Shown here: positions 17,553 through 25,799 of the stretch, piece by piece
Layout of the letters: the number at the start of each line of letters is the position of its first letter
Position numbering within the stretch: position 1 is the first letter of the stretch
From: CAUZWH01 sp965224275
Lineage (GTDB): Bacteria > Pseudomonadota > Alphaproteobacteria > SHVV01
DNA length: 64,000 bases
Reading direction: 5' to 3'
Assembly (NCBI GenBank): GCA_965224275.1
Contig: CBDCYR010000012.1
Span: forward strand, 310,001 to 374,000
Notes under the pieces: generated by a model
Databases searched by the model: none
Told to the model about the DNA's origin: nothing
Seen by the model: only the letters and a program-made list of their open reading frames with translations
Translations under genes and position numbers: made by a program

Positions 17553-18644
17553 ATGATTATTTCGGCCGACTCGCATATCCGCGAACCCCATGACCTGTGG
17601 TGGCGCACGATCGGTAACGAATTCGGCGACCGGACGCCGCGTATCGTTGACGAGTACAAGGGAATCAAGGGCTCCTTCTTTTTTACCGGTGGCCACATCT
17701 GCAAGGTGATCGGAAGCGACGTGGCGGAGGAGGGGTCCGAAGAAGCCCTCCTGGTGCGTGCCGCCGGCCACGACCCGGCCAAGCGAATCGAGTTCCAGGA
17801 TCAGGCAGGGGTTGCCGGTGAACTGATTTTTCCAAGCGTCTTCTCGCCCATCATGCAGGCCGGGGTTGGTGACGTCGTGCAAGCCGCGGCGCGGGTCTAC
17901 AATGATTGGCTGGCCGAGTTCTGTTCGCACGCGCCCGATCGCCTGTTCGGCGTCGCCGCGATCCCGATGTACGACGTCGAATTTTCGATCGCGGAACTGA
18001 CGCGGGCCCGGAAAATGGGCCTCCACGCCGCGCTCATCAACACGATCGTCCCCGAGGGATGCGTGCCGTATCGGACCCCGCATTACGATCCCTTTTGGGC
18101 GCTGGCGCAGGACCTGGATGTTCCGATTATTCTCCATATCGTGACCGGCCGTGTGCTCGATCCGATCGTATATGCGATTACAAAGGAGGAGATGGACGAA
18201 GCGTCGCAGGGCATCTATGAAATGTTCAACGAGATTCACGGCGCCATCGCCAACGAGTTCGTCTTCGGACAAATCCTTGATCGCTTTCCCAAGCTCAAGC
18301 TGCTCGACGCCGAGTATGAGATCTCCTGGATCCCGCATTTCATGTTCCGACTCGATCAAATGCAGCACGCGTTTACGACGCTACTCACCATGCCGTCACT
18401 CAAGCTTCCGGCCAGCGAGTATGTAAAGACGCGAATTTGGCATGGCGTCACCGACGACCTCTACGCGCTGGACGCCATCAAACATGTCGGGGTGGATCAG
18501 GTGATGTGGGGATCGGACTTCCCCCATGTGCGGTCCATTCAGTTCGATACCCGAGAGGTCGTGCAATTCATGTTCGGGACTTTGCCCGCCGCCGATCAGG
18601 CAAAGCTGGTCGGCGGCAACCTCAGCCGGGTTCTCAGCCTGTGA
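17553..18644 (+). CDS. Amidohydrolase family protein (ACMSD-like)
   Basis: An intact 363-residue amidohydrolase-2 protein. The N-terminal SADSHIREP matches the metal-binding D-x-H start of this group, and WGSDFPHVRS provides the C-terminal Asp. Such TIM-barrel enzymes decarboxylate or hydrolyse aromatic ring-fission or phenolic acids. ATG 17553 opens directly at the conserved motif, while the upstream in-frame ATG at 17490 would add an unconserved tail. It is co-directional with the Rieske oxygenase and ABC permease upstream and may belong to the same pathway. The IS element lies immediately downstream. Confidence 0.86.
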   Translation: MIISADSHIREPHDLWWRTIGNEFGDRTPRIVDEYKGIKGSFFFTGGHICKVIGSDVAEEGSEEALLVRAAGHDPAKRIEFQDQAGVAGELIFPSVFSPIMQAGVGDVVQAAARVYNDWLAEFCSHAPDRLFGVAAIPMYDVEFSIAELTRARKMGLHAALINTIVPEGCVPYRTPHYDPFWALAQDLDVPIILHIVTGRVLDPIVYAITKEEMDEASQGIYEMFNEIHGAIANEFVFGQILDRFPKLKLLDAEYEISWIPHFMFRLDQMQHAFTTLLTMPSLKLPASEYVKTRIWHGVTDDLYALDAIKHVGVDQVMWGSDFPHVRSIQFDTREVVQFMFGTLPAADQAKLVGGNLSRVLSL

Positions 18645-18724
18645 GACCGCGGCGGTAAATGTCGATCCTCGTGGTCGGCGGACGAGGCTTTGCCTCGCAC
18701 TCAAATCTGCTCCCTCTCCTCTAA

Positions 18725-19656
18725 GAGGCCAACCCGAAACTAGTTGAGTGATTTCAGTCGGTTGTGGCTTACTCGGTTGTGTCAAAGCAAACGAGGAGGC
18801 ACAACATGTGGACCGAAATCACTCGCCCGAATTATGAGCGCCGTGGCGGGCGCTACGCAAGCGACCTGACGGATCGAGAGTGGGCGTTGATCGCGCCGCT
18901 CATGCCGCCGCGCAAGAAGATCGGCCGGCCGAGGACGACGGACCTGCGCCATGTCATGGATGCGGTCATGTACATGGCCTCGACGGGCTGCCAGTGGGCG
19001 ATGTTGCCGAACGACTTCCCTCCGCCTTCCACGGTCCAGCGCTATTTCTACGACTGGCGCTCCAACGGCCTGCTGGAGAGCATCAACCATCACCTGGTCA
19101 TGGCGGCCCGGGAGCTGGAAGGACGCGAGGCCGGCCCGAGCGCCGGGGTGATCGACAGCCAGAGCGTGAAAACCACGGAAAGCGGTGGTGTTCGGGGCTA
19201 TGACGCGGGCAAGAAGATCAAGGGCCGCAAGCGTCACATCGTCACCGATACACTCGGCCTGCTGGTCGGCCTGATCGTGCACGCAGCCGATATCCAGGAC
19301 CGCGACGGCGCGCCCGAGGTCCTCAAATCGATCCGTCATCGCTTCCCCCGGCTGCGTCACCTCTTCGCCGACGCCGCCTACGCGGGACCGAAACTCGAGG
19401 GCGCCCTTGAGGACATCGGCCGCTGGAAGCTCGAGATCATCAAGCGCTCAGACACCGCCCAGGGCTTCGAGCTCCTGCCCAGACGATGGGTCGTCGAGAG
19501 GACCTTCGCCTGGCTCAACCGATGCCGTCGACTGGCCAAGGATTGGGAGAAATCAATCGCCTCCGCACAGGCATGGATTCTTGTCGCCAACATCCGACTC
19601 CTCACAAGGCGGCTCGCAAGGTACTGTTATCAAACATAGAGTTTCGAGTCGGACTC
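18725..19656 (+). mobile_element. Complete IS5-family insertion sequence (IS1031-like group)
   Basis: The 932-bp element is bounded by 17-bp imperfect inverted repeats, left 18725-18741 (GAGGCCAACCCGAAACT) and right 19640-19656, with 14 of 17 bases matching. A TAA direct repeat flanks it (18722-18724 and 19657-19659), fitting the TNA target duplication of the IS1031 group. It carries one intact transposase, whose stop codon abuts the right repeat. It has landed in the loop of a former hairpin, GCTCCCTC (18709-18716) with GAGGGAGC (19664-19671). Confidence 0.9.
18806..19639 (+). CDS. IS5-family transposase, single-frame DDE type
   Basis: A 277-residue transposase with an N-terminal DUF4096-type region (SDLTDREWALIAPLMPP) and a DDE domain. 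The catalytic acids are seen in VIDSQSVKTTESGG (Asp), LFADAAYAG (Asp) and VVERTFAWLNR (Glu, followed by the usual R and K spacing). ATG 18806 is preceded by GAGGAGG; the frame is open further upstream but would run into the terminal repeat. The gene is undamaged, so the element may be active or recently arrived. Confidence 0.93.
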   Translation: MWTEITRPNYERRGGRYASDLTDREWALIAPLMPPRKKIGRPRTTDLRHVMDAVMYMASTGCQWAMLPNDFPPPSTVQRYFYDWRSNGLLESINHHLVMAARELEGREAGPSAGVIDSQSVKTTESGGVRGYDAGKKIKGRKRHIVTDTLGLLVGLIVHAADIQDRDGAPEVLKSIRHRFPRLRHLFADAAYAGPKLEGALEDIGRWKLEIIKRSDTAQGFELLPRRWVVERTFAWLNRCRRLAKDWEKSIASAQAWILVANIRLLTRRLARYCYQT

Positions 19657-19690
19657 TAAGGGCGAGGGAGCTAATGCACGCGCGGAAAAG

Positions 19691-19717
19691 TCCTCTACTC
19701 TCCCTAAGGATAGAGGA
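19691..19717. repeat. Intergenic hairpin repeat (TCCTCTA/TAGAGGA)
   Basis: A 7-bp perfect stem, TCCTCTA (19691-19697) with TAGAGGA (19711-19717), and an inner TCC/GGA pairing. With the disrupted GCTCCCTC hairpin it forms an intergenic palindromic unit similar in style to the one at 29184-29312. It may also end transcription between converging genes. Confidence 0.5.
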
Positions 19718-19731
19718 GAGCGGGTATGGGG

Positions 19732-19989
19732 TTAGTTACCGGCGACCAGTCCGTCGAGGCGCCCGTCTTCGTTCAATAGGCGTAGATCCTCAAAACCGCC
19801 GATGTGTTCGCCGTTGATGAAGATCTGGGGCACAGCCTTGACCCGTGGCAGGCGCTTCTTGAACTCCGCGAGGTTCTCAGGGGTCGTGACGACGTCGAGA
19901 TTGTCATAGGTAAGCCCCTTCGCATCGAGCAGCTGCTTGGCGGCATCGCAGTAGCCGCATTGCGGCGTCGAAAAGATTTCAATCTTCAT
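19732..19989 (-). CDS. grxC: Glutaredoxin 3
   Basis: An 85-residue dithiol glutaredoxin with the full thioredoxin fold. The redox motif is C11-G-Y-C14 in TPQCGYCDAA, and the glutathione-binding VPQIFINGEHIGG loop is present. It reduces disulfides and glutathionylated proteins in the cytoplasm using glutathione. Length is normal for GrxC. The gene is the most downstream of the minus-strand run that includes the carboxymuconolactone decarboxylase-like protein and a TetR regulator. The insertion sequence lies just beyond its stop codon and does not interrupt it. Confidence 0.93.
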   Translation of the reverse strand: MKIEIFSTPQCGYCDAAKQLLDAKGLTYDNLDVVTTPENLAEFKKRLPRVKAVPQIFINGEHIGGFEDLRLLNEDGRLDGLVAGN

Positions 19990-20058
19990 GCGAATTTTCC
20001 GTTCGGCGAGGTCGACGCCGAGCTGTACTCGGCGCCGACCCCATCTTCGAAGTAGGTC

Positions 20059-20631
20059 TTAATGTTGCACATGCAGCATCGGTTCGATGCCGGCGAATAC
20101 CGGTTCGAGTTCGACTCCGAGGGCATCACCGAACTTACTCACCGCGATGTAGACGGTGATCGTGAAGACGGCTTCAACAATCTGGGCATCGCTGAAATGT
20201 TGATGGAGCCGGTCCCATAGGTCTTTCGACAGATGGTTTGCGTCGACTCCGATCTGCACCGTGAGATCCATGAGCGCCTTCTCGGCATCGGTGAAGTGCG
20301 GGCTGCTCTTATAACGATCATCACCGATGTCGTTGATCTTCTCTTCGGCAATGCCCAATCGCTTCGATAGTGTCTCATGCTGGACGACGCAGTATTGGCA
20401 ATTGTTGCGGTGCGTCGCTTTGAGAATGATTAACTCCTTGGTCACCCAATCAAGTTCACCGTCTTTGAGGATGGCCATGACCAGGTCGGTGAACACCGTG
20501 CCGAGTTCGGGGGTGTGACCGAACACCTTGAAGATATTCAGCAACATCTCGAAGCGGTCAGCCGCCTTGTCGTAGAAGATTTTGGTTTCCGGATTGGCTT
20601 GCTCAAGTTCAACTAACGAGACGCTCATCAT
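20059..20631 (-). CDS. Carboxymuconolactone decarboxylase/AhpD-like protein
   Basis: A 190-residue all-helical protein of the AhpD-like superfamily. The C-x2-C-x3-H redox signature is visible in NNCQYCVVQHE, which supports a peroxidase or thiol-reductase activity of the AhpD type rather than true carboxymuconolactone decarboxylation. ATG 20631 follows GGCGGAA at a short distance; the upstream ATG at 20661 lacks a site. It lies between glutaredoxin and a TetR regulator, all on the minus strand, suggesting a small stress-related unit. Confidence 0.85.
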   Translation of the reverse strand: MMSVSLVELEQANPETKIFYDKAADRFEMLLNIFKVFGHTPELGTVFTDLVMAILKDGELDWVTKELIILKATHRNNCQYCVVQHETLSKRLGIAEEKINDIGDDRYKSSPHFTDAEKALMDLTVQIGVDANHLSKDLWDRLHQHFSDAQIVEAVFTITVYIAVSKFGDALGVELEPVFAGIEPMLHVQH

Positions 20632-20672
20632 TTCCGCCTTTTGAATGTTCGTTCCAAACACAGCAAAAAAAA

Positions 20673-21254
20673 CTACCCCAACAACGCATCCGCCTGATCA
20701 GCAACCGAGCGGAGCAACGGTTCCTCCGGCCGGCTACGCGACAGAACACGAAGTCCGATAAACAGGCTGAGCAGCGCCCGCGCGGTACCTACAGGGTCGA
20801 CGCGGTCGGCGATCTCTCCAGCTTCTTGACCCGCGCGGATCATCGCACCAAAGAAACGTTCCATCTCGGCCAGACCATTGCCGACGATCTCGGAAATCTC
20901 GGGATCATGCGGCGATAGCTCGAGCGCGGTGTTGACCAACAGGCAGCCGTCGCGCGATCCCGCGTCGAAGACTGCACTGATCGCGGCTTCGAAGGCTTGA
21001 AGAATTGCTGAACGCGGTGATTGCGTGGCCGCGAGTTCCGCCACCCAGGCTTTGCGGTGGATGTCGTCGTAGTGCCGCAGAGCTTGGAGAAACAGGCTGC
21101 GCTTACTACCAAATGTTGCGTAGAGGCTACCGCGATTAATGCCCATCGAATCGACCAGATCCTGCATCGAGGTCGATTCGTAACCGCGCGACCAGAAAAT
21201 GTTCATCGCGTCGGTTAGCGCCTTATCGCTGTCGAATTGCTTTTCCCAGGGCAT
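20673..21254 (-). CDS. TetR-family transcriptional regulator
   Basis: A 193-residue TetR-type repressor. The N-terminal helix-turn-helix (about 15-55) includes STSMQDLVDSMGINRGSLYATFGSK, written here as its core MGINRGSLYATFGSK, and the C-terminal ligand domain is helical (TetR_C, AcrR-like). Such proteins repress neighbouring genes until a small hydrophobic ligand binds. It lies 41 bases upstream of the AhpD-like gene and in the same direction, so that gene and glutaredoxin are the likeliest targets. Confidence 0.88.
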   Translation of the reverse strand: MPWEKQFDSDKALTDAMNIFWSRGYESTSMQDLVDSMGINRGSLYATFGSKRSLFLQALRHYDDIHRKAWVAELAATQSPRSAILQAFEAAISAVFDAGSRDGCLLVNTALELSPHDPEISEIVGNGLAEMERFFGAMIRAGQEAGEIADRVDPVGTARALLSLFIGLRVLSRSRPEEPLLRSVADQADALLG

Positions 21255-21309
21255 TCGGGTTCTCCACCTCCCAAACTAGCGAGTATGGAACGATCGGTCC
21301 AGACATTAG

Positions 21310-21654
21310 CTATCTGGCGCCGGCGAATCTCTCGATCAGCTGTTTTGGTGCCGCGTCGCGCCAGGCTTGTTCAAAAAGACGTCGAACCGATGCGCCACCT
21401 GCGTTGGTCAGGCGAATTTGCACCCAAGGGCCGTTCTTGTAGTGGTCCGAGACGAAGAACACCGCAGGATCTGTCTCCACCAGCATCTCGCGTTCGTCGA
21501 GATTCACTTTCACGATGATCGATTGATTGTCGTGGTGGACGCGTAGCAGCAATTTTCCGCGTATGCGGAAAGCCGGCGTGCCATAGGACGTGCCTTCTTC
21601 GACGCCGGGAAACGCCAGGGCAATCTGGCGAACGGTTTGCAGATCGAGCGCCAT
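21310..21654 (-). CDS. MmcQ/YjbR-family protein
   Basis: A 114-residue single-domain protein of the MmcQ/YjbR (DUF419) family, which has a CyaY-like double-wing fold. Recognisable runs are LAFPGVEEGTSYGTPAFRI and KVNLDEREML. Members are described as DNA-binding-like but lack an established biochemical role. It stands between the TetR regulator and a Rieske oxygenase on the same strand and ends with a normal stop; nothing links it to either. Confidence 0.8.
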   Translation of the reverse strand: MALDLQTVRQIALAFPGVEEGTSYGTPAFRIRGKLLLRVHHDNQSIIVKVNLDEREMLVETDPAVFFVSDHYKNGPWVQIRLTNAGGASVRRLFEQAWRDAAPKQLIERFAGAR

Positions 21655-21690
21655 CGCCGAGTGGTTGACTCGGCTCAGTTGACGCGCCGG

Positions 21691-22962
21691 CTACTCCGCT
21701 GCTTGAGCCTGTGCCGCCACCGGCACGCCCATCAACTCGCAATAATGCTTCCAGAAGCCGCGCACCGCGACTTCCGTAATCACGGTTGTTTGGTTCTCAA
21801 TCGGGCCGGTGCCGCCATAGGCGATGGTCGAGTGACCTTCTGGGTTGTGGCCGACGGCCCGTTGAACGAGGTGGGGCGCTTCGCCATCCTCCATCGATAC
21901 CACACCGGCGGGGCCGGCCAGGTTGTTTTGCATGATCCTTCGACGCAGGGCTACCTCATCGTCGTCGGCGTAGCCAAACACGGTCCAGAACAGTTCGAAT
22001 TCGTTCGGTTTGCGGGGCCGGACCTGGCGCGTGGCGATGGTATTGGCAAACTGCTGGAATACGCTGCCGGGGAACATCGACAGGAACTGCGAGGAGATGT
22101 TGTCGCCCCATTCAGGGACGTAGTCGACGATGCAGGTATCGTTTAAGGCGAGATCGTCATTGTAGGACTGCACGCCATCGTAGCCGTCTTTGGCGTCTTC
22201 CTCGGTATCGGTGTCGATATAGCCGTAGTGGATCTCATGCCGCTTTAACCGGTCGAGTTTCGAGCCACCGGTTTGAGTATTGCGCCATAGCCCGAAGGTG
22301 ACCGGCATCTGGTGCAGCAAACCGGCGTGGTTGGCATCCTTGAGATTCTCGAGATAGAGCTTCCAATTGGCGGGAATGCGTTGGCGCATGTAGCCCAGGA
22401 TCTTGATTGGCTTGTGAAACATGCGATCAAGGAACTCGACGCCGTCAGGCCCGAGATAGGTCTGAATGTCTTCGGCACCCTCGTTGAAGGTGACAAACAC
22501 CGCGCCCTGATAGCACTCGACACGCAGCAAGCGCAGTCCATGCTCGGCCATGGTGAAGTCTTCGGGCATGCCGCCCTTGCCCTTGAGGCCGCGCAGGAAA
22601 GGGACGCCGATCAGGTTGCCTTGGAGATCGTAACACCAGTGATGATAGATGCACGTAAAATCCTTGGTGGTCCCGAGTTGGTCGCGGACCAACAATGTGC
22701 CGCGATGAGCGCAACGGTTGACGAACGCGTTGACCGCGCCATCGTCGCCTCGGACTGCCACCACGGGCGCGTCGCCAACAAAGGACGTGCGGTAGTCACC
22801 CGGGTTGGGGATCTCGGCTTCGAGCGCCACATTGGTCCACACCGGACCGCGGAAAATGTGCTCTTGCTCTTCGGCGTAGATTTCAGGATCGGAGAAAACG
22901 CCATACGGGACGCGGCTGTAATCGGTCGCCGGCCACGTTAGACCATGCCAGGTGGTTTGCAT
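21691..22962 (-). CDS. Rieske ring-hydroxylating oxygenase, large subunit (salicylate/anthranilate-type), second copy
   Basis: A 423-residue paralog of the oxygenase at 9345-10607; both share FRGPVW, EAEIPNPGDY and TCIYHHW. Rieske ligands are C84, H86, C104 and H107; the mononuclear iron site is D209, H212, H217 in NLKDANHAGLLH, where Asn replaces the usual Tyr before the first His. A VSMEDGEA run near the C terminus is characteristic of the NagG/AndAc clade. ATG 22962 begins at the conserved N terminus; the longer frame to 23058 adds an unconserved tail. No small subunit or electron carrier is adjacent. It diverges from an NMT1-type binding protein gene, which may supply its substrate. Confidence 0.89.
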   Translation of the reverse strand: MQTTWHGLTWPATDYSRVPYGVFSDPEIYAEEQEHIFRGPVWTNVALEAEIPNPGDYRTSFVGDAPVVAVRGDDGAVNAFVNRCAHRGTLLVRDQLGTTKDFTCIYHHWCYDLQGNLIGVPFLRGLKGKGGMPEDFTMAEHGLRLLRVECYQGAVFVTFNEGAEDIQTYLGPDGVEFLDRMFHKPIKILGYMRQRIPANWKLYLENLKDANHAGLLHQMPVTFGLWRNTQTGGSKLDRLKRHEIHYGYIDTDTEEDAKDGYDGVQSYNDDLALNDTCIVDYVPEWGDNISSQFLSMFPGSVFQQFANTIATRQVRPRKPNEFELFWTVFGYADDDEVALRRRIMQNNLAGPAGVVSMEDGEAPHLVQRAVGHNPEGHSTIAYGGTGPIENQTTVITEVAVRGFWKHYCELMGVPVAAQAQAAE

Positions 22963-23147
22963 TACAAGCCCTTCAATCGATTTGTCAGCCCATGTGTCAG
23001 CGTTGCCCAAACTACTGCGCTTTCGCACCAGGGTCCATCCGTTGCCGGTTGAGCACACGTTTCGCTCCGAACGGAGTTGACGTGCACGTTAGCGTCGCGG
23101 AGACTCGCGGTATCGCCACGAGGCGAATACACGCAGGGAGGAACAGC

Positions 23148-24170
23148 ATGCTACGCAGTATCTTACGGCACCTATCCATCGGTATGGCCGTTGCCGCGGG
23201 CTTCGGCCTGATTGCAACCGGTGCATGGGCGCAATCGTGCGCCGGCAAACCGGAAACCAACAAGATCGTATTGATGGCCGATTGGCTTCCGGTGACGGTT
23301 TCGCAAGGACCCTTCTGGGAAGCCAAGATCAATGGCTACTACGCCGACGAAGGGCTCGATGTAACAATCATCGCACCGGCCAACCCGGCCGACCCGATCA
23401 AGCTGGTGGCGCGTGAGCGGGTCAATTTCAGCCTCACCTATGTTCCCGAGGTGATGATCTCGCGTGACACCGGTATCCCCGTTATCGCCATCGCGACGAC
23501 GTTGCGCCACCTGGTGTCGGGATTCATTTCCCTCGAAGAGAATAAAATTGGCCATCCGCGTGACCTCAAGGGCAAGATTGTTGGCACCGGTCCGAAACTC
23601 GATGCCCAAGCGTTCCTCGATACGCTGCTCGAGACCGGCGGTATCACCCGCAAGGATGTCAAGGTGGTCGATCCCGGATTTGCGCACATTCCGTTGACGC
23701 TCGAGGGGAAAGTCCACGTTGCCCATGCGCTTAGTTACTTTGAGCAGGCAATCGCCGACATGATCTTGAAGAAAAACAACAAGCCGCCGGTTCGGTTCAT
23801 GCCTTACACCGATTTCGGGGTGCCGCAGTTCTACTATCAGTTGATCGTCGCCAGTGAGGTTTGGACCAAACGTAACCCCAATGCCACGTGTGCGTTCCTC
23901 AAGGCATCGATGAAGGGCCACACCGATTGGCGTAATGGCGGCAAGAACTCGCTCGCTTATGTCGTCAAGGCCAACGATATTTTCACCGAGGCCGAGCACA
24001 AAGTGAGCTACGACCTGTCCTATAAGGATTGGGTTGGACCCAACGGCGAGCTGTTCGTCCAGGAAGTTGGGCCCTGGAAGACGGCGCAGGAGTGGGCGAT
24101 GAAGCACAAGCTCATCACAGTCGGTAGCGATCCGAACACGTACTTCACAAACGCATACTTGCCAAAGTAG
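23148..24170 (+). CDS. ABC transporter substrate-binding protein (NMT1/SsuA-like), copy 1
   Basis: A 340-residue periplasmic binding protein. A signal peptide of about 28 residues ends in GAWA-Q, and the mature part has the two-lobed NMT1/THI5-like fold with WLPVTVSQGPFWEAK and ANPADPIKLVA near its start. ATG 23148 has GGGAGG upstream. The family delivers thiamine precursors, sulfonates, nitrate or aromatic acids to an SsuC-type permease such as the one at 16573. It is followed by a paralog 70 bases downstream. No ATPase gene was found in the window. Confidence 0.88.
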   Translation: MLRSILRHLSIGMAVAAGFGLIATGAWAQSCAGKPETNKIVLMADWLPVTVSQGPFWEAKINGYYADEGLDVTIIAPANPADPIKLVARERVNFSLTYVPEVMISRDTGIPVIAIATTLRHLVSGFISLEENKIGHPRDLKGKIVGTGPKLDAQAFLDTLLETGGITRKDVKVVDPGFAHIPLTLEGKVHVAHALSYFEQAIADMILKKNNKPPVRFMPYTDFGVPQFYYQLIVASEVWTKRNPNATCAFLKASMKGHTDWRNGGKNSLAYVVKANDIFTEAEHKVSYDLSYKDWVGPNGELFVQEVGPWKTAQEWAMKHKLITVGSDPNTYFTNAYLPK

Positions 24171-24183
24171 GTGAATCAAGACC

Positions 24184-24218
24184 GGCCGGGGCGGCGCAGC
24201 TGCCCGCCTTCGCCGGCC
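24184..24218 (+). promoter_or_regulatory. Intercistronic hairpin between two binding-protein genes
   Basis: GGCCGG (24184-24189) pairs with CCGGCC (24213-24218), and GGCGG with CCGCC inside it. There is no T-tract after it, so it is more likely an mRNA-stabilising or partly terminating hairpin than a full terminator; such elements often tune binding-protein expression. Confidence 0.45.
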
Positions 24219-24240
24219 TCTGAACAATAGGGAGGAAAGT

Positions 24241-25251
24241 ATGTTTGCCATTAGATCTGTAATGAAAATCAGCGTCCTGGCGATCGCCGCGCTCATCTTG
24301 CTGGGGCAAGGCGCGTGGGCGGCAGGCTGTGACAAAGCAGCCGAAGTCTCGAATATTACGATCATGGGTGATTGGCTCCCTTGGTCCTCGCAGGGCCCGG
24401 TTATGGCGGCTCAGGAAAAGGGCTACTACAAGGCCGAGGGGCTGACGGTTAAGCTGATCTCACCGCCCAACCCAGCCGATCCGATCAAACTGGTGGCGCG
24501 CCAAAAGGTCGAGTTTTCGATGACCTATCCGCCTGACATTATCCAGGCGCGCGAGACCGGTATTCCCGTGCAATCAGTGGCGGCGATTCTGCGCTCATTC
24601 CCGTGGGGGCTTGTCGTCACACCGGATATCAAATCACCAGCCGACTTAAAGGGAAAAACCATCGGCGCGAGCTCGACTCAAACCGGCCGCTTCTTCCTTG
24701 AGACCATGATCAAATCGGCAGGTCTGGATCCCAAGAAAGACGTCAATATCATTGCGCAGGGTTACGGCGGCGTGCAGCTGTTTGCATCCGGCAAAATCCA
24801 GGGCACCACGGGCCTCGGTTACGGTGAACTCGTAACGGTCAAGAATGCGCGTAAGAAAGCCGGCAAGTCACCGCCTGGCTGGTTGGACTTTTCTGATTAC
24901 GGCGTCCCGCCTTTCTACTTCATGGTCATTGCCGGCAATGAGGACTGGATGCGTAATAATCCGGGTGCCACCTGCCGCTTCCTAAAAGCAACGGCCAGGG
25001 GCTGGGAGGAGTTCAAAAACAATCCGGACCCCTACAATCAGATGTTCGCAAAGCAAAACGAAGTGTTCCCGCTGGCCGAGCATGTTGGCTTCACCGAGCG
25101 GACCATCAGCGAGTGGAAAGACGCCGACGGCACCATGTTTAAGCAGCGGGCTGCAAACTGGGCCTATACGCAGGCGTGGATGCTTGAGGTTGGCTTGATT
25201 TCGGTCGGCTCAGCGCCGGATTCGTTCTTCACCAACGCCTATTTGCCGTAA
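24241..25251 (+). CDS. ABC transporter substrate-binding protein (NMT1/SsuA-like), copy 2
   Basis: A 336-residue paralog of the preceding gene, with the shared start GDWLPWSSQGP and PNPADPIKLVA, and the shared C-terminal FFTNAYLP. A signal peptide ends at about GAWA-A (residue 28). ATG 24241 has GGGAGGAAA upstream. The two proteins differ enough to bind different ligands, and both would need the permease at 16573 or one encoded elsewhere. A strong terminator follows, so the two binding-protein genes form one transcription unit. Confidence 0.88.
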   Translation: MFAIRSVMKISVLAIAALILLGQGAWAAGCDKAAEVSNITIMGDWLPWSSQGPVMAAQEKGYYKAEGLTVKLISPPNPADPIKLVARQKVEFSMTYPPDIIQARETGIPVQSVAAILRSFPWGLVVTPDIKSPADLKGKTIGASSTQTGRFFLETMIKSAGLDPKKDVNIIAQGYGGVQLFASGKIQGTTGLGYGELVTVKNARKKAGKSPPGWLDFSDYGVPPFYFMVIAGNEDWMRNNPGATCRFLKATARGWEEFKNNPDPYNQMFAKQNEVFPLAEHVGFTERTISEWKDADGTMFKQRAANWAYTQAWMLEVGLISVGSAPDSFFTNAYLP

Positions 25252-25273
25252 CCGCTAGACGGTAGAGAAACAC

Positions 25274-25303
25274 GGCCGTGCCGAGGGGCACGGCCTTTTC
25301 TTT
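25274..25303 (+). terminator. Rho-independent terminator
   Basis: GGCCGTGCC (25274-25282), loop GAGG, GGCACGGCC (25287-25295) and then TTTTCTTT. A nine-base perfect stem followed by a T-rich tract, 23 bases after the second binding-protein gene. Confidence 0.92.
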
Positions 25304-25353
25304 GGGCATCGTCATCGTGGATGAACGCGCCCGCAAATGAATCGGAGGGGGCC

Positions 25354-25791
25354 ATGCTGGGCATCCAGGAGGTCGATCATATCGGCATTCGCATCGCTGA
25401 GCGTGAACGCTCGGTTGCCTTTTACGAAAGCCTAGGTTTTAAGATCGTGTCTGATGCCGGTTTCGATAGCGGCCGTCCGATCATCATGCGCCACCCCGGC
25501 GGCGTCGTTCTCAATCTTCTGGGCCCCAGCACGATCGACGCCGGCGTCAACATCCTGATGGACGTTGACGACAAGCACCCGGGCTACACCCATATGGCCT
25601 TGCGGGTGGAGTCGCTGGATGACGCGCGCGCGCTGTTTAGACGCGAAGGCATCGCGATCACCGATCAATTTGATTTCGGCGGGATCTCGGCAGTTTTTGT
25701 CAGAGATCCCGATCGCAATGTCATCGAATTCGATGAGCACACCGATAGCGCTGGTGATCCATGGGTCGACCACGCCCACGATGCCGGATAG
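25354..25791 (+). CDS. VOC-family (glyoxalase/ring-cleavage dioxygenase fold) protein
   Basis: A 145-residue vicinal oxygen chelate protein with two beta-alpha-beta-beta-beta modules. Candidate metal ligands are His of VDHIGIR, His of YTHMALR and Glu of RNVIEFDE. ATG 25354 follows GGAGGGG; an in-frame ATG at 25321 has no ribosome binding site. Family members are glyoxalases, epimerases or small extradiol dioxygenases. Lying between an importer and Rieske oxygenases, it could process an oxidised intermediate, but the activity is not predictable. It converges on the alpha/beta hydrolase at 25800. Confidence 0.83.
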   Translation: MLGIQEVDHIGIRIAERERSVAFYESLGFKIVSDAGFDSGRPIIMRHPGGVVLNLLGPSTIDAGVNILMDVDDKHPGYTHMALRVESLDDARALFRREGIAITDQFDFGGISAVFVRDPDRNVIEFDEHTDSAGDPWVDHAHDAG

Positions 25792-25799
25792 ACGAGCCG

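Noticed and set aside
17331..18368. Minus-strand open frame of 345 codons
   Set aside because: Antisense to the permease end and the amidohydrolase, both well supported; no domain is seen in it.
23172..24365. Minus-strand open frame of 397 codons
   Set aside because: It is antisense to the first NMT1-type binding protein, which has a signal peptide and conserved family motifs; the antisense frame has none.
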